The notes under the pieces: generated by a model
What the model was told of the DNA's origin: nothing
The model's database searches: none
Seen by the model: the letters and a program-made list of their open reading frames with translations, nothing else
Made by a program: the position numbers and the translations under genes
In this document: one piece after another, positions 32,116-41,949 of the stretch
How the letters are laid out: the number at the start of each line of letters is the position of its first letter
How positions within the stretch are numbered: position 1 is the stretch's first letter
NCBI GenBank assembly: GCA_023052935.1
Contig: CM041298.1
Span: 16,165,371 to 16,229,370 of the forward strand
Reading direction: 5' to 3'
DNA length: 64,000 nucleotides
Source of the DNA: Piezodorus guildinii
Lineage: Eukaryota > Arthropoda > Insecta > Hemiptera > Pentatomidae

Positions 32116-32545
32116 GATAGTTATCTGTCCATAAATTGTTTGGCTCTGCACGACGGGAGGCGATTCTGGAAGGACGGTGATCCGCTGGAAGGACGGCGAT
32201 CCTCTGGAAGGATGGTTATCTTCAAAAGATGAGACGAAGTCCTGGTCAAAGATGGTTTGAAGGCCTAACGAAATCGAAATAAGCGTGCTCTCCCCTTACT
32301 GGTGCGATCGGTACTGGCTTGAGGGCAAGGGGGCACTGTTATCTGGCTAATCCCTAACTACACAATTGAATATAAATACTAGAAGACGTAAATATAACAT
32401 GCAAACCATCAAAAGGAATATTTTCCTCATAAAAAAAAAAAAACTATTTTTAATTTAATTTGATTTTTAAATTATAAACAAAATATAAAGAAAAAAAAAT
32501 ATAATGTTCAGGCTCAAACAAATACATTTATAGATACAAATAAAT
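32116..32545. other. Unassigned, with a 3-copy minisatellite
   Basis: 32164-32222 holds three ~20-21-bp units (CTGGAAGGACGGCGATCC). GC-richer DNA runs to 32345, then AT-rich. No gene recognised. Confidence 0.5.
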
Positions 32546-32547
32546 TG

Positions 32548-32785
32548 TTGAAGAATTAATTACATTGGATTTCAATAGTAACATGAGTTTTATTAAATAA
32601 TCGATTATATTACTATCTAAGACAATCAGTTTGTTTCATCGGCTTTTCATCACTCTGCATTAACCTTTAAAATTCGGTGTATTAGATAATACTTTTTTCT
32701 AAAATCTTTAGCTATCCAACGGTATATTATACATCTATATTACTATTATTGTGTTAAAAAACACAAAAATTGCTAAAAATAATAA
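32548..32785 (-). mobile_element. Family S fragment
   Basis: Reverse S 3' half: TTAATTACATTGGATTTCAA, CATCGGCTTTTCATCACTCT, AAAATCTTTAGCTATCCAAC. Both true ends are missing. Confidence 0.7.
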
Positions 32786-32987
32786 CAATAAATCAACCTA
32801 AATAGGTTTTAGATTGAAACAATTTTTATGGAGTGATGTGACAATCTATCCATATAAGGACATTTATAATAGTGATCAAGAACATTCGTACTACATTCAT
32901 TCAACTATAAAACAATAACTTTATAAAATAATGATACATCAACTTAAATAAGATATTCCCGAGCAGTCTACTACTACTAGTAAAATA

Positions 32988-33285
32988 GGGGATCACTTAT
33001 AGCTGGGTGGCTAGCGTAACAGCCTTCAATGCCAAAGGTCACGGGTTCAAATCCGAAGGTGGTCCTAGGATTTTTCCGGCAGGTGGGTATAAAATCCTTA
33101 GTTACGTCGCCCTTCGGAGGGGACGTTAAAAGGTGGTCCCGAGCCTGTGCGATGTCAGGTACTCGTTAAAGATCCCTATCCTAATAAAACCTGGATAGGC
33201 AAAATTTAGGACTCCCACTGTAGCATCGTCCGATTAGCCATAGTAGCATAAAGTGACGTTAAATAAATTAACAATAAATAAACTA
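32988..33285 (+). mobile_element. SINE1, full length
   Basis: Head GGGATCACTTATAGCTGGGTGGCTAGCGTAAC (tRNA-like, box A) and GGGTTCAAATCC (box B). Body GGTGGTCCTAGGA..., CGCCCTTCGGAGGGGACGTT, GATCCCTATCCTAATAAAAC. 3' end GTGACGTTAAATAAAT with (TAAA)-type tail. Confidence 0.8.
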
Positions 33286-33871
33286 TTAAAATAATTCACC
33301 TGGTCTAATATAAATATTTCCATCAAAACAATATAATATTTATCTCAAACACTCCTGTTTCTTTTTACTTTCACTTACCTATATGTGAAATTACCGTCCC
33401 CTGAGTCCAAATGACCAAGTCCAGCAAAAAGGTCTGTGTGAGTGTGTGGGGGGCAATCTAGCTCGGAAATGGTATGTTGTATAAAACTGATATTACATAT
33501 TTATGACGCCTTCTGCTAACCAGAAGAACCATTTTATACCATGCATTTTGCACCTTTTTACGATTTTTTTCAAAAACGGATCCAAGATTTTGATTAAACT
33601 CGCTATATCGATGTAAAATTTTGATTGAAATAGTCTGACAGGGCTTAAATGCCATTTTAAAAATTTTCATCCTCTTAAGAATGTTTAATTTTGTTAATTC
33701 GAAAAAAATTACCATATGATCTCATATGTGTTATAACAGCTAAATATATATTTGTTGAATGAATTTGATAATTAACAAAAGGAGAAAGGAGCAAAAATAT
33801 TTTTAATGTAATTTTTGTTTTTTTAATATAAGAACAGTAATATAGATGTATAATATACCATTGAAAAAATA

Positions 33872-34056
33872 TTAGGTTGTTTCACATGAAATGTCCGTTT
33901 TTATAGTTTCTGAAATGCATAAAGGATTTTGCAGGTCTCTGTTGTTTTCTTCCGAATGTTTACATATTTAAATTAAAAGGTACTAATCCTCTACCTTTGT
34001 ATTATAAACATTAGCTTAATGATAGTAATATGTTATATTTTATGTGGGATATAATA
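33872..34056. mobile_element. Mariner-derived MITE (~185 bp)
   Basis: TTAGGTTGTTTCACATGAAATG at 33872 and the next ~140 bp match the 5' end of the mariner at 63589. The right end TATTTTATGTGGGATATAATA looks like a decayed inverted repeat of the left end, with TA on both sides. It sits in an S copy whose sequence resumes at TTCTTATA. Internal coding is wholly deleted. Confidence 0.65.
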
Positions 34057-34201
34057 TATTCTTATAAACAAAGTTGTAAAAGGTAATGAATGGGAAGTGA
34101 TAAAAAACAGTTAAAACTAAGTGATTGCTAATGAAACACATGTTTACATCGGAACTCAATGTAATTCTTTAACATTTTTTCGTCTCTAACTTTATCTAAA
34201 T

Positions 34202-34970
34202 ATATTTTTTTTTTTAATTTATATTAATTTACAACTGTATTAAAGAACACAATAAGTATATATGAGGAATGAAAAAAAAAAGTCATGAAAATGTCTTAAG
34301 GTTGCACTTCACTATTTTAAGGCAGTAAGTCCCGAGACCACCTTCTCTTTAGTCGCCTTGGAGGATTATCAGTGATATCTAAGGAAGACAAATTACGGAC
34401 AAGTGGGTTTGTATGTGCAGGGAGTTTAGTATGAAAGGAGGAGTATCTATCACGAGCTATGTCTGTAACAAATGGGATGTTAAGGTCATTATAGAGGAGT
34501 TGATTTGTAACAAAATAAGGGGCATCCAGGATTTTGCGAAGGATTTTGGATTGTAAGGACTGGATGCGGGAGAAATTAGATGGTTTCCTAGAGCCCCAAA
34601 GCTCGATTCCATACGTCCAAATAGGTCTGATAATAGTGATGTAAATGAGTCTTTTGTAATATACTGGAATTTTTGAACTCTGTCTAGTAAGTGTTGTATT
34701 AATCTTGGATATCTTAGAGCAGTTTCTTGTCGTTTCAGTCTTATGTGAGGATTCCAAGTAAGGCGCTTGTCAAGATGGACACCTAGGTATCGGATTTGCT
34801 CAACAGGAGTAAGGTTAATGTTATTAAAGGATACTGGTGGGCAGGAACTCATCGGTTTGCGACGAAGGGTAAAGGTTATTTGTTTCGATCTATTTTAATT
34901 CTCAAACTTTGACAACATTCTTCAATGCCTGTAATGTGGGACTGAAGGGTTTGGGATGCAGTTGATGGAT
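34202..34970 (-). mobile_element. Jockey-type LINE-A, 5'-truncated, in family S
   Basis: Minus-strand RT C-terminus: MSSCPPVSFNNINLTPVEQI, RYLGVHLDKRLTWNPH. A frameshift around 34690 follows, then SRIQSLQSKILRKILDAPYF, and it ends DNPPRRLKRRWSRDLLP-stop near 34317. 3' UTR and poly(A) (T-run on plus at 34203-34215). A 7-bp duplication TCTAAAT at 34195-34201 and 34971-34977 is short but correctly placed. Confidence 0.82.
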
Positions 34971-35110
34971 TCTAAATTTAAAGTAATTAATAAATTAAAA
35001 AGTATTATTATTATTTAATCAAATATAACTTAATTATTTAATTAAAAAGTAATTCTTAAATTTATGTTATCAACAGAGATAAGTGAAATTCGTGCGTTTC
35101 GTACACTAGA

Positions 35111-35570
35111 TTTCGCAAGCTTGTATAAATCCCTATCAATTGTCGGATTCCAGTTACTCGGGGTTTATCGCTTCCTCCTTGATCCTAGACACCGCTCCCA
35201 GACTACTCCAGTTACCCCTTCCAGTACGCCCTGAACAGTTCCACCTTTGGATGGCCCCGGAGATGCGTTGATTACTAGCCCTAAAGGTCGGAGGAGGTAT
35301 CGTTAATTAGTGAGGGACCTTCAGAAATACCAAGCCGGGACCTTTACAACCCTTTCTTAGCCTTCTTCTCTGAAATATTACCCCCTTTGCCACTGGACAC
35401 CCTCCTCAACATCGTTCCAGTCGACTCTTCTCTAGCTACCACCGTAATCCTCTATCTCATCAGTCTGGATTATAATTAAAAAGTCGCTTCTATTACAATT
35501 TTAAAGTAAAAATTCCATAAAACGGAACTTTTGGTAATAACAGTGCTATTTTAAACTTAATTTTTTTTTT
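35111..35570. other. Unassigned, GC-richer island
   Basis: 35130-35460 is near 50% GC, has no repeat match, and shows no convincing exon in the gene's phase. Confidence 0.4.
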
Positions 35571-36469
35571 ACTTTCACTTTTCTATATATGAAATATATA
35601 GTAAGGGAAAGTATTGCGATCGTGAAAATTTTCGAATTCCAGTTTTCGACGGAAATACACGTATTACGGTCTCCTGAGTCCAAATGACCAAGTCCCGCAA
35701 AAAGGTCTGTGTGTGTGGTAACTCCTTGGCGAAAACGAAAATTTCTATGAAACTTAAATTTCATATTTAAGACAACTATACGTCCGAGATGTTACAGAAT
35801 CTTTTTCATCAAAATCAGCTGACCAGGAGATCTACTTTATACTATGTATTTTGCACCTTTTTACGATTTTCTCAAGAGGGGTTTTATGATTTTGATTAAA
35901 CTCGCTATATGGATGTAAAATTTAATGGGCTTTAATATGATGTAGGTTTCATTCTGATTGAAATAGTATGACAGGGCTTAAATGCCGATATTTTAAATTT
36001 TCTTCATGTAAAGTACCTTTAATTTTGTAGAGACTAAAATAAAAACAATATAATATTGTTACCAATGATGAAGAAAGTATAAATATATAATTTTAACTAA
36101 TTCGATCTCTAACTAAAGGAGAAAACTGCAAAAATATTTTTTTAATGCATTTTTTCGATTTTGAACATAAGAACAGTAATATAGATGTGTAATATACCGT
36201 TAGAAAGCTAAAGATCTTAGAAAAAATATTATCTTATACACAAGCTTGTAAAAGTTAATGAAGTGTCATGAAAAGCCGATAAAACTGACTGACTATTATT
36301 TCAGATAATAATATAATACGTTTTTTAATAAAACACATGTTTCTATTGAAATTCAATTAAATTAATTCTCTATTAGTTTAACTCATTTTTATCTCTAACT
36401 GTATTTGAAAATTCTTTAATCGATTTTAACTACGGCGGTAAGTGAAATTCGTGTGTTGCCCGCAACAGA
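35571..36469 (+). mobile_element. Family S repeat, full length
   Basis: 899 bp from ACTTTCACTTTTCTATATATGAAATATATAG (imperfect end palindrome) to GTAAGTGAAATTCGTGTGTTGCCCGCAACAGA. All landmarks present. T-runs on both sides (35560-35570 and 36470-36482). Confidence 0.85.
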
Positions 36470-36694
36470 TTTTTTTTTTTTTTAATAATCTTATCATCAA
36501 CTTAGCTAACTCCCATCCTTTTCCAAATGACCTGGAAAAAAAAAATCATAGTAAATATATCAAAAAACAAGTAGGAAAAATGTGGCATGACTGGAAAAAA
36601 AACATATGTTCATGGATATGTTTATCTATAATTTATATACTCTTCTCTGTGAGGAATAAATTGGGTTTGAGGACGGGCTGGTTAATGAAGTAGA

Positions 36695-36917
36695 TGTTTA
36701 TTGTTTGTTTATTTATTTAACGTCACTTTATGCTACTATGGCTAATCGGACGATGCTACAGTGGGAGTCCTAAATTTTGCCTATCCAGGTTTTATTAGGA
36801 CAGGGATCTTTAACGAGTACCTGACATCGCACAGGCTCGGGACCACCTTTTAACGTCCCCTCCGAAGGACGGCATAACTAAGGATTTTTTACTCCCATTA
36901 AAAAAATCCTAGGATCA
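36695..36917 (-). mobile_element. SINE1, 5'-truncated, with 13-bp TSD
   Basis: Minus-strand SINE1 lacking the tRNA-like head: it stops at CCTAGGATCA. The duplication TTAATGAAGTAGA is exact at 36682-36694 and 36918-36930. 5' truncation with a target duplication indicates LINE-driven integration. Confidence 0.9.
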
Positions 36918-36930
36918 TTAATGAAGTAGA

Positions 36931-37220
36931 GAAGGTAAACGAAGGAACGGAATGTGCTCAGAACTGCGTTATTTTTTATGATGAAGAAAAATATGGATAG
37001 AGTTTTGGAATCTGTAAAAAAAAAATTGAACTCACGACATTCACGAAAAGGAATAATTTTACTATTTCAAAAGATATGCCCGATTTTCATATTTTAACGA
37101 TTGTTTTAATTATTTTTTTATTCTAAGTTAAAACCGCCATTCTCGTTTAAAGGATTCTTAATAATTGACATTTATTGTAAACAGGATACGATTCAAAATG
37201 TATGTATGTATGTATGTATG

Positions 37221-37256
<36 letters not shown>

Positions 37257-37632
37257 CGTGTGTTTGCATACATTCATATTTTCTTTTCTTTTTACCTCTC
37301 TGTTATCTAATACAAAATTTTAATTTCATGATTATCATCATCTAATTATTTAGCATAATCTATATTTTTTTCATTGTCATCTTGTATCTCTTTTTTGGTC
37401 TGATTTTCGGAGCCCTGATGATGGCTAACATGTTTGAGCCGAAAAATCAGGAAAATTAAAATATTTTCTCACGACTTTCAACCGGTAATTTCAACATTAG
37501 ACCATACATCCTCAATATATTACATTATACCATTATAGGTACACATATAGATGCTATATATAGTATTATTCATTATCAACTCCATTCATAAAGTTAGCCT
37601 ACAACGACACAGTGACCCATTGACTGTTGCAG
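36931..37632. other. Unassigned, with (TGTA)n/(TG)n microsatellite
   Basis: 37198-37262 is (TGTA)n to (TA)n to (TG)n. The hammerhead-like motif at 37412-37450 lies in it. It ends at the RUNX exon acceptor; no other feature. Confidence 0.5.
37412..37450 (+). ncRNA. Hammerhead-ribozyme-like motif
   Basis: CCCTGATGATGGCT, loop, AGCCGAAAAATCAG: CUGAUGA and GAAA are present and TGGCT/AGCC pair as stem II. The terminal stem bases differ from the CGTTGGC seen in other copies. It may be the end of a Penelope-like remnant. Confidence 0.4.
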
Positions 37633-37737
37633 GGCTGGAGGCAGGCTGGAGAGGCGGCTACCCCCCTTACCTACCCCCGCCACCGCACCACCCCCATCTC
37701 CTGGCTCTGTCTGCCGCACCCCAGTCACCTTCTCAGG
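37633..37737 (+). CDS. RUNX gene, penultimate coding exon
   Basis: Acceptor CTGTTGCAG and strong donor GTAAGT. It starts with the two bases that complete the codon left by the exon at 873, then 34 codons, then 1 base. The peptide begins LEAGWRGGYPPYLPPPPHHP and is Pro/His-rich, typical of the low-complexity activation/inhibition region of RUNX proteins. GC is about 66%, against ~30% around it. No stop in the used frame. A 36.7-kb intron precedes it. Confidence 0.7.
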
Positions 37738-37839
37738 GTAAGTATAACAATAATAATTATTATATATAATTATAACTGCTAATATAAATAATTATATAAC
37801 TAAGTGTGACCACTATGAGTCTGCTTGCTTGTAAATACC

Positions 37840-37912
37840 TTCCTCCGAAATACTTCCTCATTATCCAGTCGTACATCAGTGACGGACACTTCAAAATAAA
37901 TGGCAAAAGTTC
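37840..37912 (+). pseudogene. LINE-A RT fragment, short
   Basis: Encodes LPPKYFLIIQSYISDGHFKI, which matches the LPPTYFLIIQSYLTERSFKI segment of the 12328 LINE. It is not contiguous with the LINE at 38034: 120 bp of unrelated DNA and that LINE's own target duplication lie between. Confidence 0.65.
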
Positions 37913-38033
37913 CACTTAAATTATATTTCATGTCATTTGGCTGAGGTTCTATAACTTTCATTGCGTAACATTTTTATCAACCTCAATTTGACATGCTGTA
38001 GCTCTGGTAATGCTCGTATTAAAATTTTAGATA

Positions 38034-38997
38034 ATCACAATGGGTTCTACTCATCTCTTTTTACTCCGTCCACTGGTGTCCCCCAAGGCAGTATCCTAGG
38101 ACCCATTCTCTACACAGTATATACAGCTGATATCCCAACCAATCCTAACACTTTCCTTTCCACTTATGCTGATGACACTTGTGTGTTATCAGTCAATAAC
38201 GATCCAACTGTTGCCTCTCAAACCCTTCAATCCCACATCAGAGACCTTGAGATATGGTGTCAGAATTGGAGAATTAAAATAAATTCTAACAAATCCCATC
38301 AAATAACCTTTACCCTTCGTCGTAAGCCAATGACATCCTGTCCCACAGTATCCTTTAATAATATTCCACTTGTCCCTGTTGAACAGATCCGCTACCTAGG
38401 ACTGCTCCTTGACAAACGTCTCACATGGAATCCACACACAAGACTGAAACGACAGGAAACTGCTCGCCGCTTTCGATTACTTCAACACTTACTAGACAGA
38501 CGCTCAAACCTTCCACTTAACTACAAAAGGCTCATCTACATGACCATCATAAGGCCTATATGGACATACGGAGTTGAGCTTTGGGGCTCTACTAAACCAT
38601 CGAATTCTTCCCGTATCCAATCCTTACAATCCAAAATCCTTCGTAAAATCCTCAACGCTCCTTACTTTGTCACAAATAAAATCATCCATAAAGACCTAAA
38701 TGTTCCATATGTTGCTGATTTGGCCCGAACTAGATATCAATCCTTCTATGACAAACTCCATTCCCACTTCAACCCACTAGTTTCAACCCTTGCTTCCTCT
38801 TCGATTCCTGATAATCCTCCGAGGCGTCTGAAAAGAAGATGGCCTCGAGACCTTCTTGTTTAAAATAGTTACTGGAGTGCTTCCATTGGGTTGCTCCTCA
38901 ACAAGTCTGTCTCATGTGATTTTTCTTTTAGCATATTTACTTGTTGTAATATAAATTACAGTTGTAAATTTCAATAAATAAATATAAAAAAAAAAAA
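38034..38997 (+). mobile_element. Jockey-type LINE-A, youngest copy, 10-13-bp TSD
   Basis: 5'-truncated, but the reading frame is intact to its natural stop (38863). It has TGVPQGSILGPILYTVYTAD, then the catalytic YADDT box, WCQNWRIKINSNKSHQITFT, the QIRYLGLLLDKRLTW block, RPIWTYGVELWGSTK and RRLKRRWPRDLLV-stop. That is about 275 RT residues; the first ~24 codons of the 300-codon frame at 37961 belong to the target DNA. The 3' UTR has AATAAATAAATA and poly(A). The duplication (AAA)ATTTTAGATA is at 38021-38033 and 38998-39010. Sense orientation inside the last RUNX intron. Confidence 0.92.
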
Positions 38998-39169
38998 AAA
39001 ATTTTAGATATAGTTACCAGGTCGGAAATTTAGTGGTGTGAATATATGTTTTTTTTGTTTTTGTTTTGAAGGGACCAGAACAAGCGGTAGTCGGATAGTA
39101 CTAGGTCTAGGGAATACGGTAGGTGTAATATTGTAAAACATTCCAGTCAAGATGCACAAATAGTCTGTA

Positions 39170-40345
39170 AATGTTTAGTATGTTTTATGTAAAGCATCTA
39201 TCGTGGTAAAGCAAAAATTACACGTCTGCCAACTCAAAACGGGTGGATTGCGAAATAGCGGCCGTTCAAAAAGGGACCAAAAATACGAAATTCTGACTCA
39301 TATGACCACGACTTTCCTTTTGACCTCAGAATACTAGGCTATAATTCAAATCAAATGCCACTAGTCTGCCATTCACAGGTGGGTTGGGATGAGCCGTTTC
39401 CATGATAATAACCATAATAATGTAAGAAAATAGAGATATCTCGTTTTTGGCAAACTTATTATTTTTTTTTTTTTTTTGTAATACTTTTATACCGTTGTAT
39501 ATTAGACATACAAGTATATTTTACCATTCAAATACAAGCTTATTAAATACTTGATAGTTGTCGTTATAAAAATTATCCCATAGGATCAGCCGTTTCCATG
39601 ATAGTAACCATTATTATGATAGAAAAGAGTGATATCTTGTTTTCTGTAATTTTTTTTCTTTTTTTGTTATACCTCTATATCATTGAATATTAGACATACA
39701 AATGCCTTTTAACACTAAAATAAAAGCATATTAAATACTTGATAATTTACTTTATAACGATTATTCTCACAGGGGATATTACAAAAAAATAAATTATCCG
39801 GAAAAACGAGATATCACTCATTTTTAACATTATTATGGTTAATATCATGGAAACTAGGTAGGGGAGCCCCGTGGCTGAGTGGCTAGCGCGCTAGTCTCTC
39901 ATGCTACAGGTTCTGAGTTCGTATCCCAGTCCCGGCGGGGCTTTATAAGGATGTAAAAAAATGTAGATTCACTCACAACCTCTCCCCCGGATATGTGAGA
40001 CCCGTCAGCCAAAGGGTGGCCACTCACAAAATTAGTCGTAGGGAGTACTGACCCTACACTAAAAACTGCATCATGAAACGTGATTGTAAACTCGCAGGAG
40101 TTTACACCGCGAGGCCCAGGGCCTACACGGCCTGTCGCGCCACTGGATGATGATCATGGAAACTGCTGCTCCTATGAGGATAATCGTTATAAATTATAAA
40201 GGTGATAATCGTTATAAAGGTATTACAAAAATAGTTTTGCGGTAAACGAGATATCATTATTTTTTAACATTAATATGGTTACTATCATGGAAACTCGCTT
40301 TACCATGATACATGTTTTACATAAAACATACTAAAAATTTTGGTA
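39170..40345. mobile_element. 1.2-kb fold-back element with paired internal repeats
   Basis: Outer arms TTTAGTATGTTTTATGTAAA...GTGGTAAAGC (39178-39225) and GCTTTACCATGATAC...TTTACATAAAACATACTAAA (40299-40338) are inverted. Inside, a ~200-bp unit (AGCCGTTTCCATGAT, AGATATCTCGTTTT, TTAGACATACAA, TTAAATACTTGATA) occurs twice forward (39385, 39588) and in part twice inverted (39795-39855, 40235-40290). No open frame. SINE3 is nested at 39856. Confidence 0.72.
39856..40152 (+). mobile_element. SINE3 (tRNA-derived) with 12-bp TSD
   Basis: Head GCCCCGTGGCTGAGTGGCTAGCGCG (box A) and GAGTTCGTATCCC (box B-like), then a 200-bp body ending GGATGATG with no poly(A). The duplication ATCATGGAAACT is exact at 39844-39855 and 40153-40164. 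A different body from SINE1 and SINE2. Confidence 0.85.
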
Positions 40346-41108
40346 AAATGGTCATTTATCGTTGCTGACTCTCGGGCTACAAGTTTAGCTGAGTGTTTAT
40401 TGCGGGGTGTGGGCTGGTGTTTTCATGGAGGAATAGAAAAACTTTGATTAGTTTTAGACGTTAGTGTCTAATTTCGTTAGCTGCGTACCGTTGATCTTTG
40501 GGTAAATCGTTTTTCCCTTTGAAAGAACTTCGTAAAACATCTCATCGCTGATTGATATTAGATTGGCCAGGTTTGCTAAGTTTGTGTAGCACACAAAAAT
40601 CGTGGCAGGGCACGTCTACTTGTCTACTTGTAGTCAAGCTGCTGTAAATGCCTTTAAACTGTTTCAAAACGTCCCCGAATTTCTCTTTCTTGTATCGACA
40701 GGTCTTGTTCGATTAGAGTCTTGATATTACTCAAATCAACGCCGTGAGACCTACCCTCGTAGGATGCATCATCGAGACTCGTACTTCTGGAACGAAATTT
40801 GTGAAACTATTGAGCAGTACGACCTGATAAGGCATTGTTCTCGTATTCCTCTCATATCTTTCAGGGGACCTTTCAAGCTCGACTTTTTTTAAATATAGAA
40901 AAAAGAAAAAGAAAATGCACTCTATCAGTGCCAGTTTATATTTTATAACAATTCCCACAAATAAAAAATCTTTTTGTAAGGTGGCCCAGTTACCAATTAC
41001 TTTATTCCTGAAAACCTCGGTATACAAGACCCCTTGACTTGAACTTGACATTCTTCCACTCTTGCTTCTTCGACTTCTTTCTCTAATATTCTCATCTTCC
41101 TGTTGCAG

Positions 41109-41407
41109 AAGGATGCCGCACCGCAGAATCCCTCGGACCTCTCTCTGTCTCAGTGGCCGGAGAGAAGACTTCGGAAGCGGCACTGACGACCGGATCTTCC
41201 GGAGACTCTACTCCTTCGCCGCCTCCGATGCCGCCCCACCCCGCCTTCTTCAGCCTTCTTCTCCACGCTCCGGCTCTCCTGCCGCCATCGCATTGGCTCT
41301 ACCCGCACCTCTGCCCTCCACTTCTTCGACCAGCCGCAGAGCCTCCATCCTCTCCGACCAAGTCCCCGACGGCCAAGAAGACACCCCACGTGTGGAGGCC
41401 GTACTAG
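41109..41407 (+). CDS. RUNX gene, terminal coding exon ending in VWRPY
   Basis: The acceptor has a long pyrimidine tract. It begins with 2 bases completing the phase-1 codon from 37737, then 98 codons to TAG (41405-41407). The peptide is Ser/Pro/Leu-rich (STPSPPPMPPHPAFF, LLPPSHWLYPHL, KSPTAKKTPH) and ends exactly VWRPY. That pentapeptide at the extreme C-terminus is the defining Groucho/TLE-recruiting motif of RUNX proteins, used for transcriptional repression in the nucleus. The other two frames are also partly open because of high GC (~60%), but only this one fits both splice phases and the tail. Which arthropod RUNX paralogue it is cannot be told without the Runt domain. Confidence 0.85.
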
Positions 41408-41945
41408 CAGTAGTTCCGCCGGCCTCAGTTGGTCGGTCGGTCATATTCAACAATTGATGATTGATGACGTTTGTCAAACTCTCAACTATTAATGTAAAAA
41501 TAATAATAATAATAGTAAGGGATATTTGTTTCAATTGGTGGTGTAAAACAGTCATACTGTTAAAAAGAAAATCTCTGTATAGTTTCGCTCCATTTGTCAA
41601 AACCATGAGTACCAAAACTTCATGTGGTGTTTTTTGCTTTATTCATCTAAAACGCACTTAAGTGTTAATTAATTAATTGCTTAAAACTTTTTATTTAGTT
41701 ATATTTTATTCTGTCCTATAAGGAAATAGCGATCAAATAATTCATTTTCACAAAATTGTCTTAAAAGAAAAACGCGAAAGAAACGCAATGGAGAAAAGAA
41801 TTGTCCTGGCATATCCTTCCACGAATGGAGAGAAAAGAGATCCCAGCGCTTCTCTTTGTCAAAGGTTTAGTACCAACGGAAGTTGAGTAATGGCATTATG
41901 TTTAATTAATATATATTATGAAAGCGAAGTTGGTTGAAAGTACGG
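41408..41945 (+). other. Probable RUNX 3' UTR and downstream
   Basis: Follows the VWRPY stop. No unambiguous AATAAA was seen within 500 bp, so the polyadenylation site is undefined. About 41790-41890 resembles part of LINE-E (GAGATCCCAGCGCTTCTC). Confidence 0.4.
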
Positions 41946-41949
41946 TATT

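Larger units (their letters stand above)
33367..35110 (+). mobile_element. Family S repeat hosting a mariner MITE and a LINE
   Basis: Left end ACTTTCACTTACC at 33367; right end GATAAGTGAAATTCGTGCGTTTCGTACACTAGA at 35110. S blocks continue across the insertions at 33872-34056 and 34202-34970. More diverged than the 15502 copy, hence an older one. Confidence 0.78.
975..37632 (+). other. Inferred ~36.7 kb RUNX intron filled with transposons
   Basis: Donor GTAAAG at 975 and acceptor GTTGCAG ending at 37632. The intron contains nearly all LINE, mariner, SINE, S-family and hairpin repeats listed up to that point, plus several non-repeat GC-richer islands (about 18250-18660, 21775-22010, 23610-24060, 29630-30240, 35150-35460) that could be regulatory. 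I saw no further convincing in-phase coding exon inside it, but very short alternative exons cannot be excluded by eye. Confidence 0.5.
37738..41108 (+). other. RUNX last intron (3.4 kb), TE-rich
   Basis: Donor GTAAGT at 37738 and acceptor CTTCCTGTTGCAG ending at 41108, with a clear pyrimidine tract. It contains a LINE-A fragment, a full 3' LINE-A insertion and a fold-back element with SINE3. 40346-41050 is unassigned; a 150-codon minus frame over it (41183-40731) has no support. Confidence 0.65.

Noticed and set aside
37961..38033. N-terminal extension of the LINE protein (MRNIFINLNLTCC...)
   Set aside because: It lies before the LINE's 5' junction defined by the target duplication, so it is target DNA that happens to be open.
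41109..41183. Alternative frame of the last exon (KDAAPQNPSD..., stop after 25 codons)
   Set aside because: It does not fit the phase-1 donor at 37737. The frame that does fit ends in VWRPY.
40731..41183. 150-codon minus-strand frame overlapping the last RUNX exon
   Set aside because: It is antisense to the exon, with no domain or splice support; the length is explained by GC-rich exon DNA.
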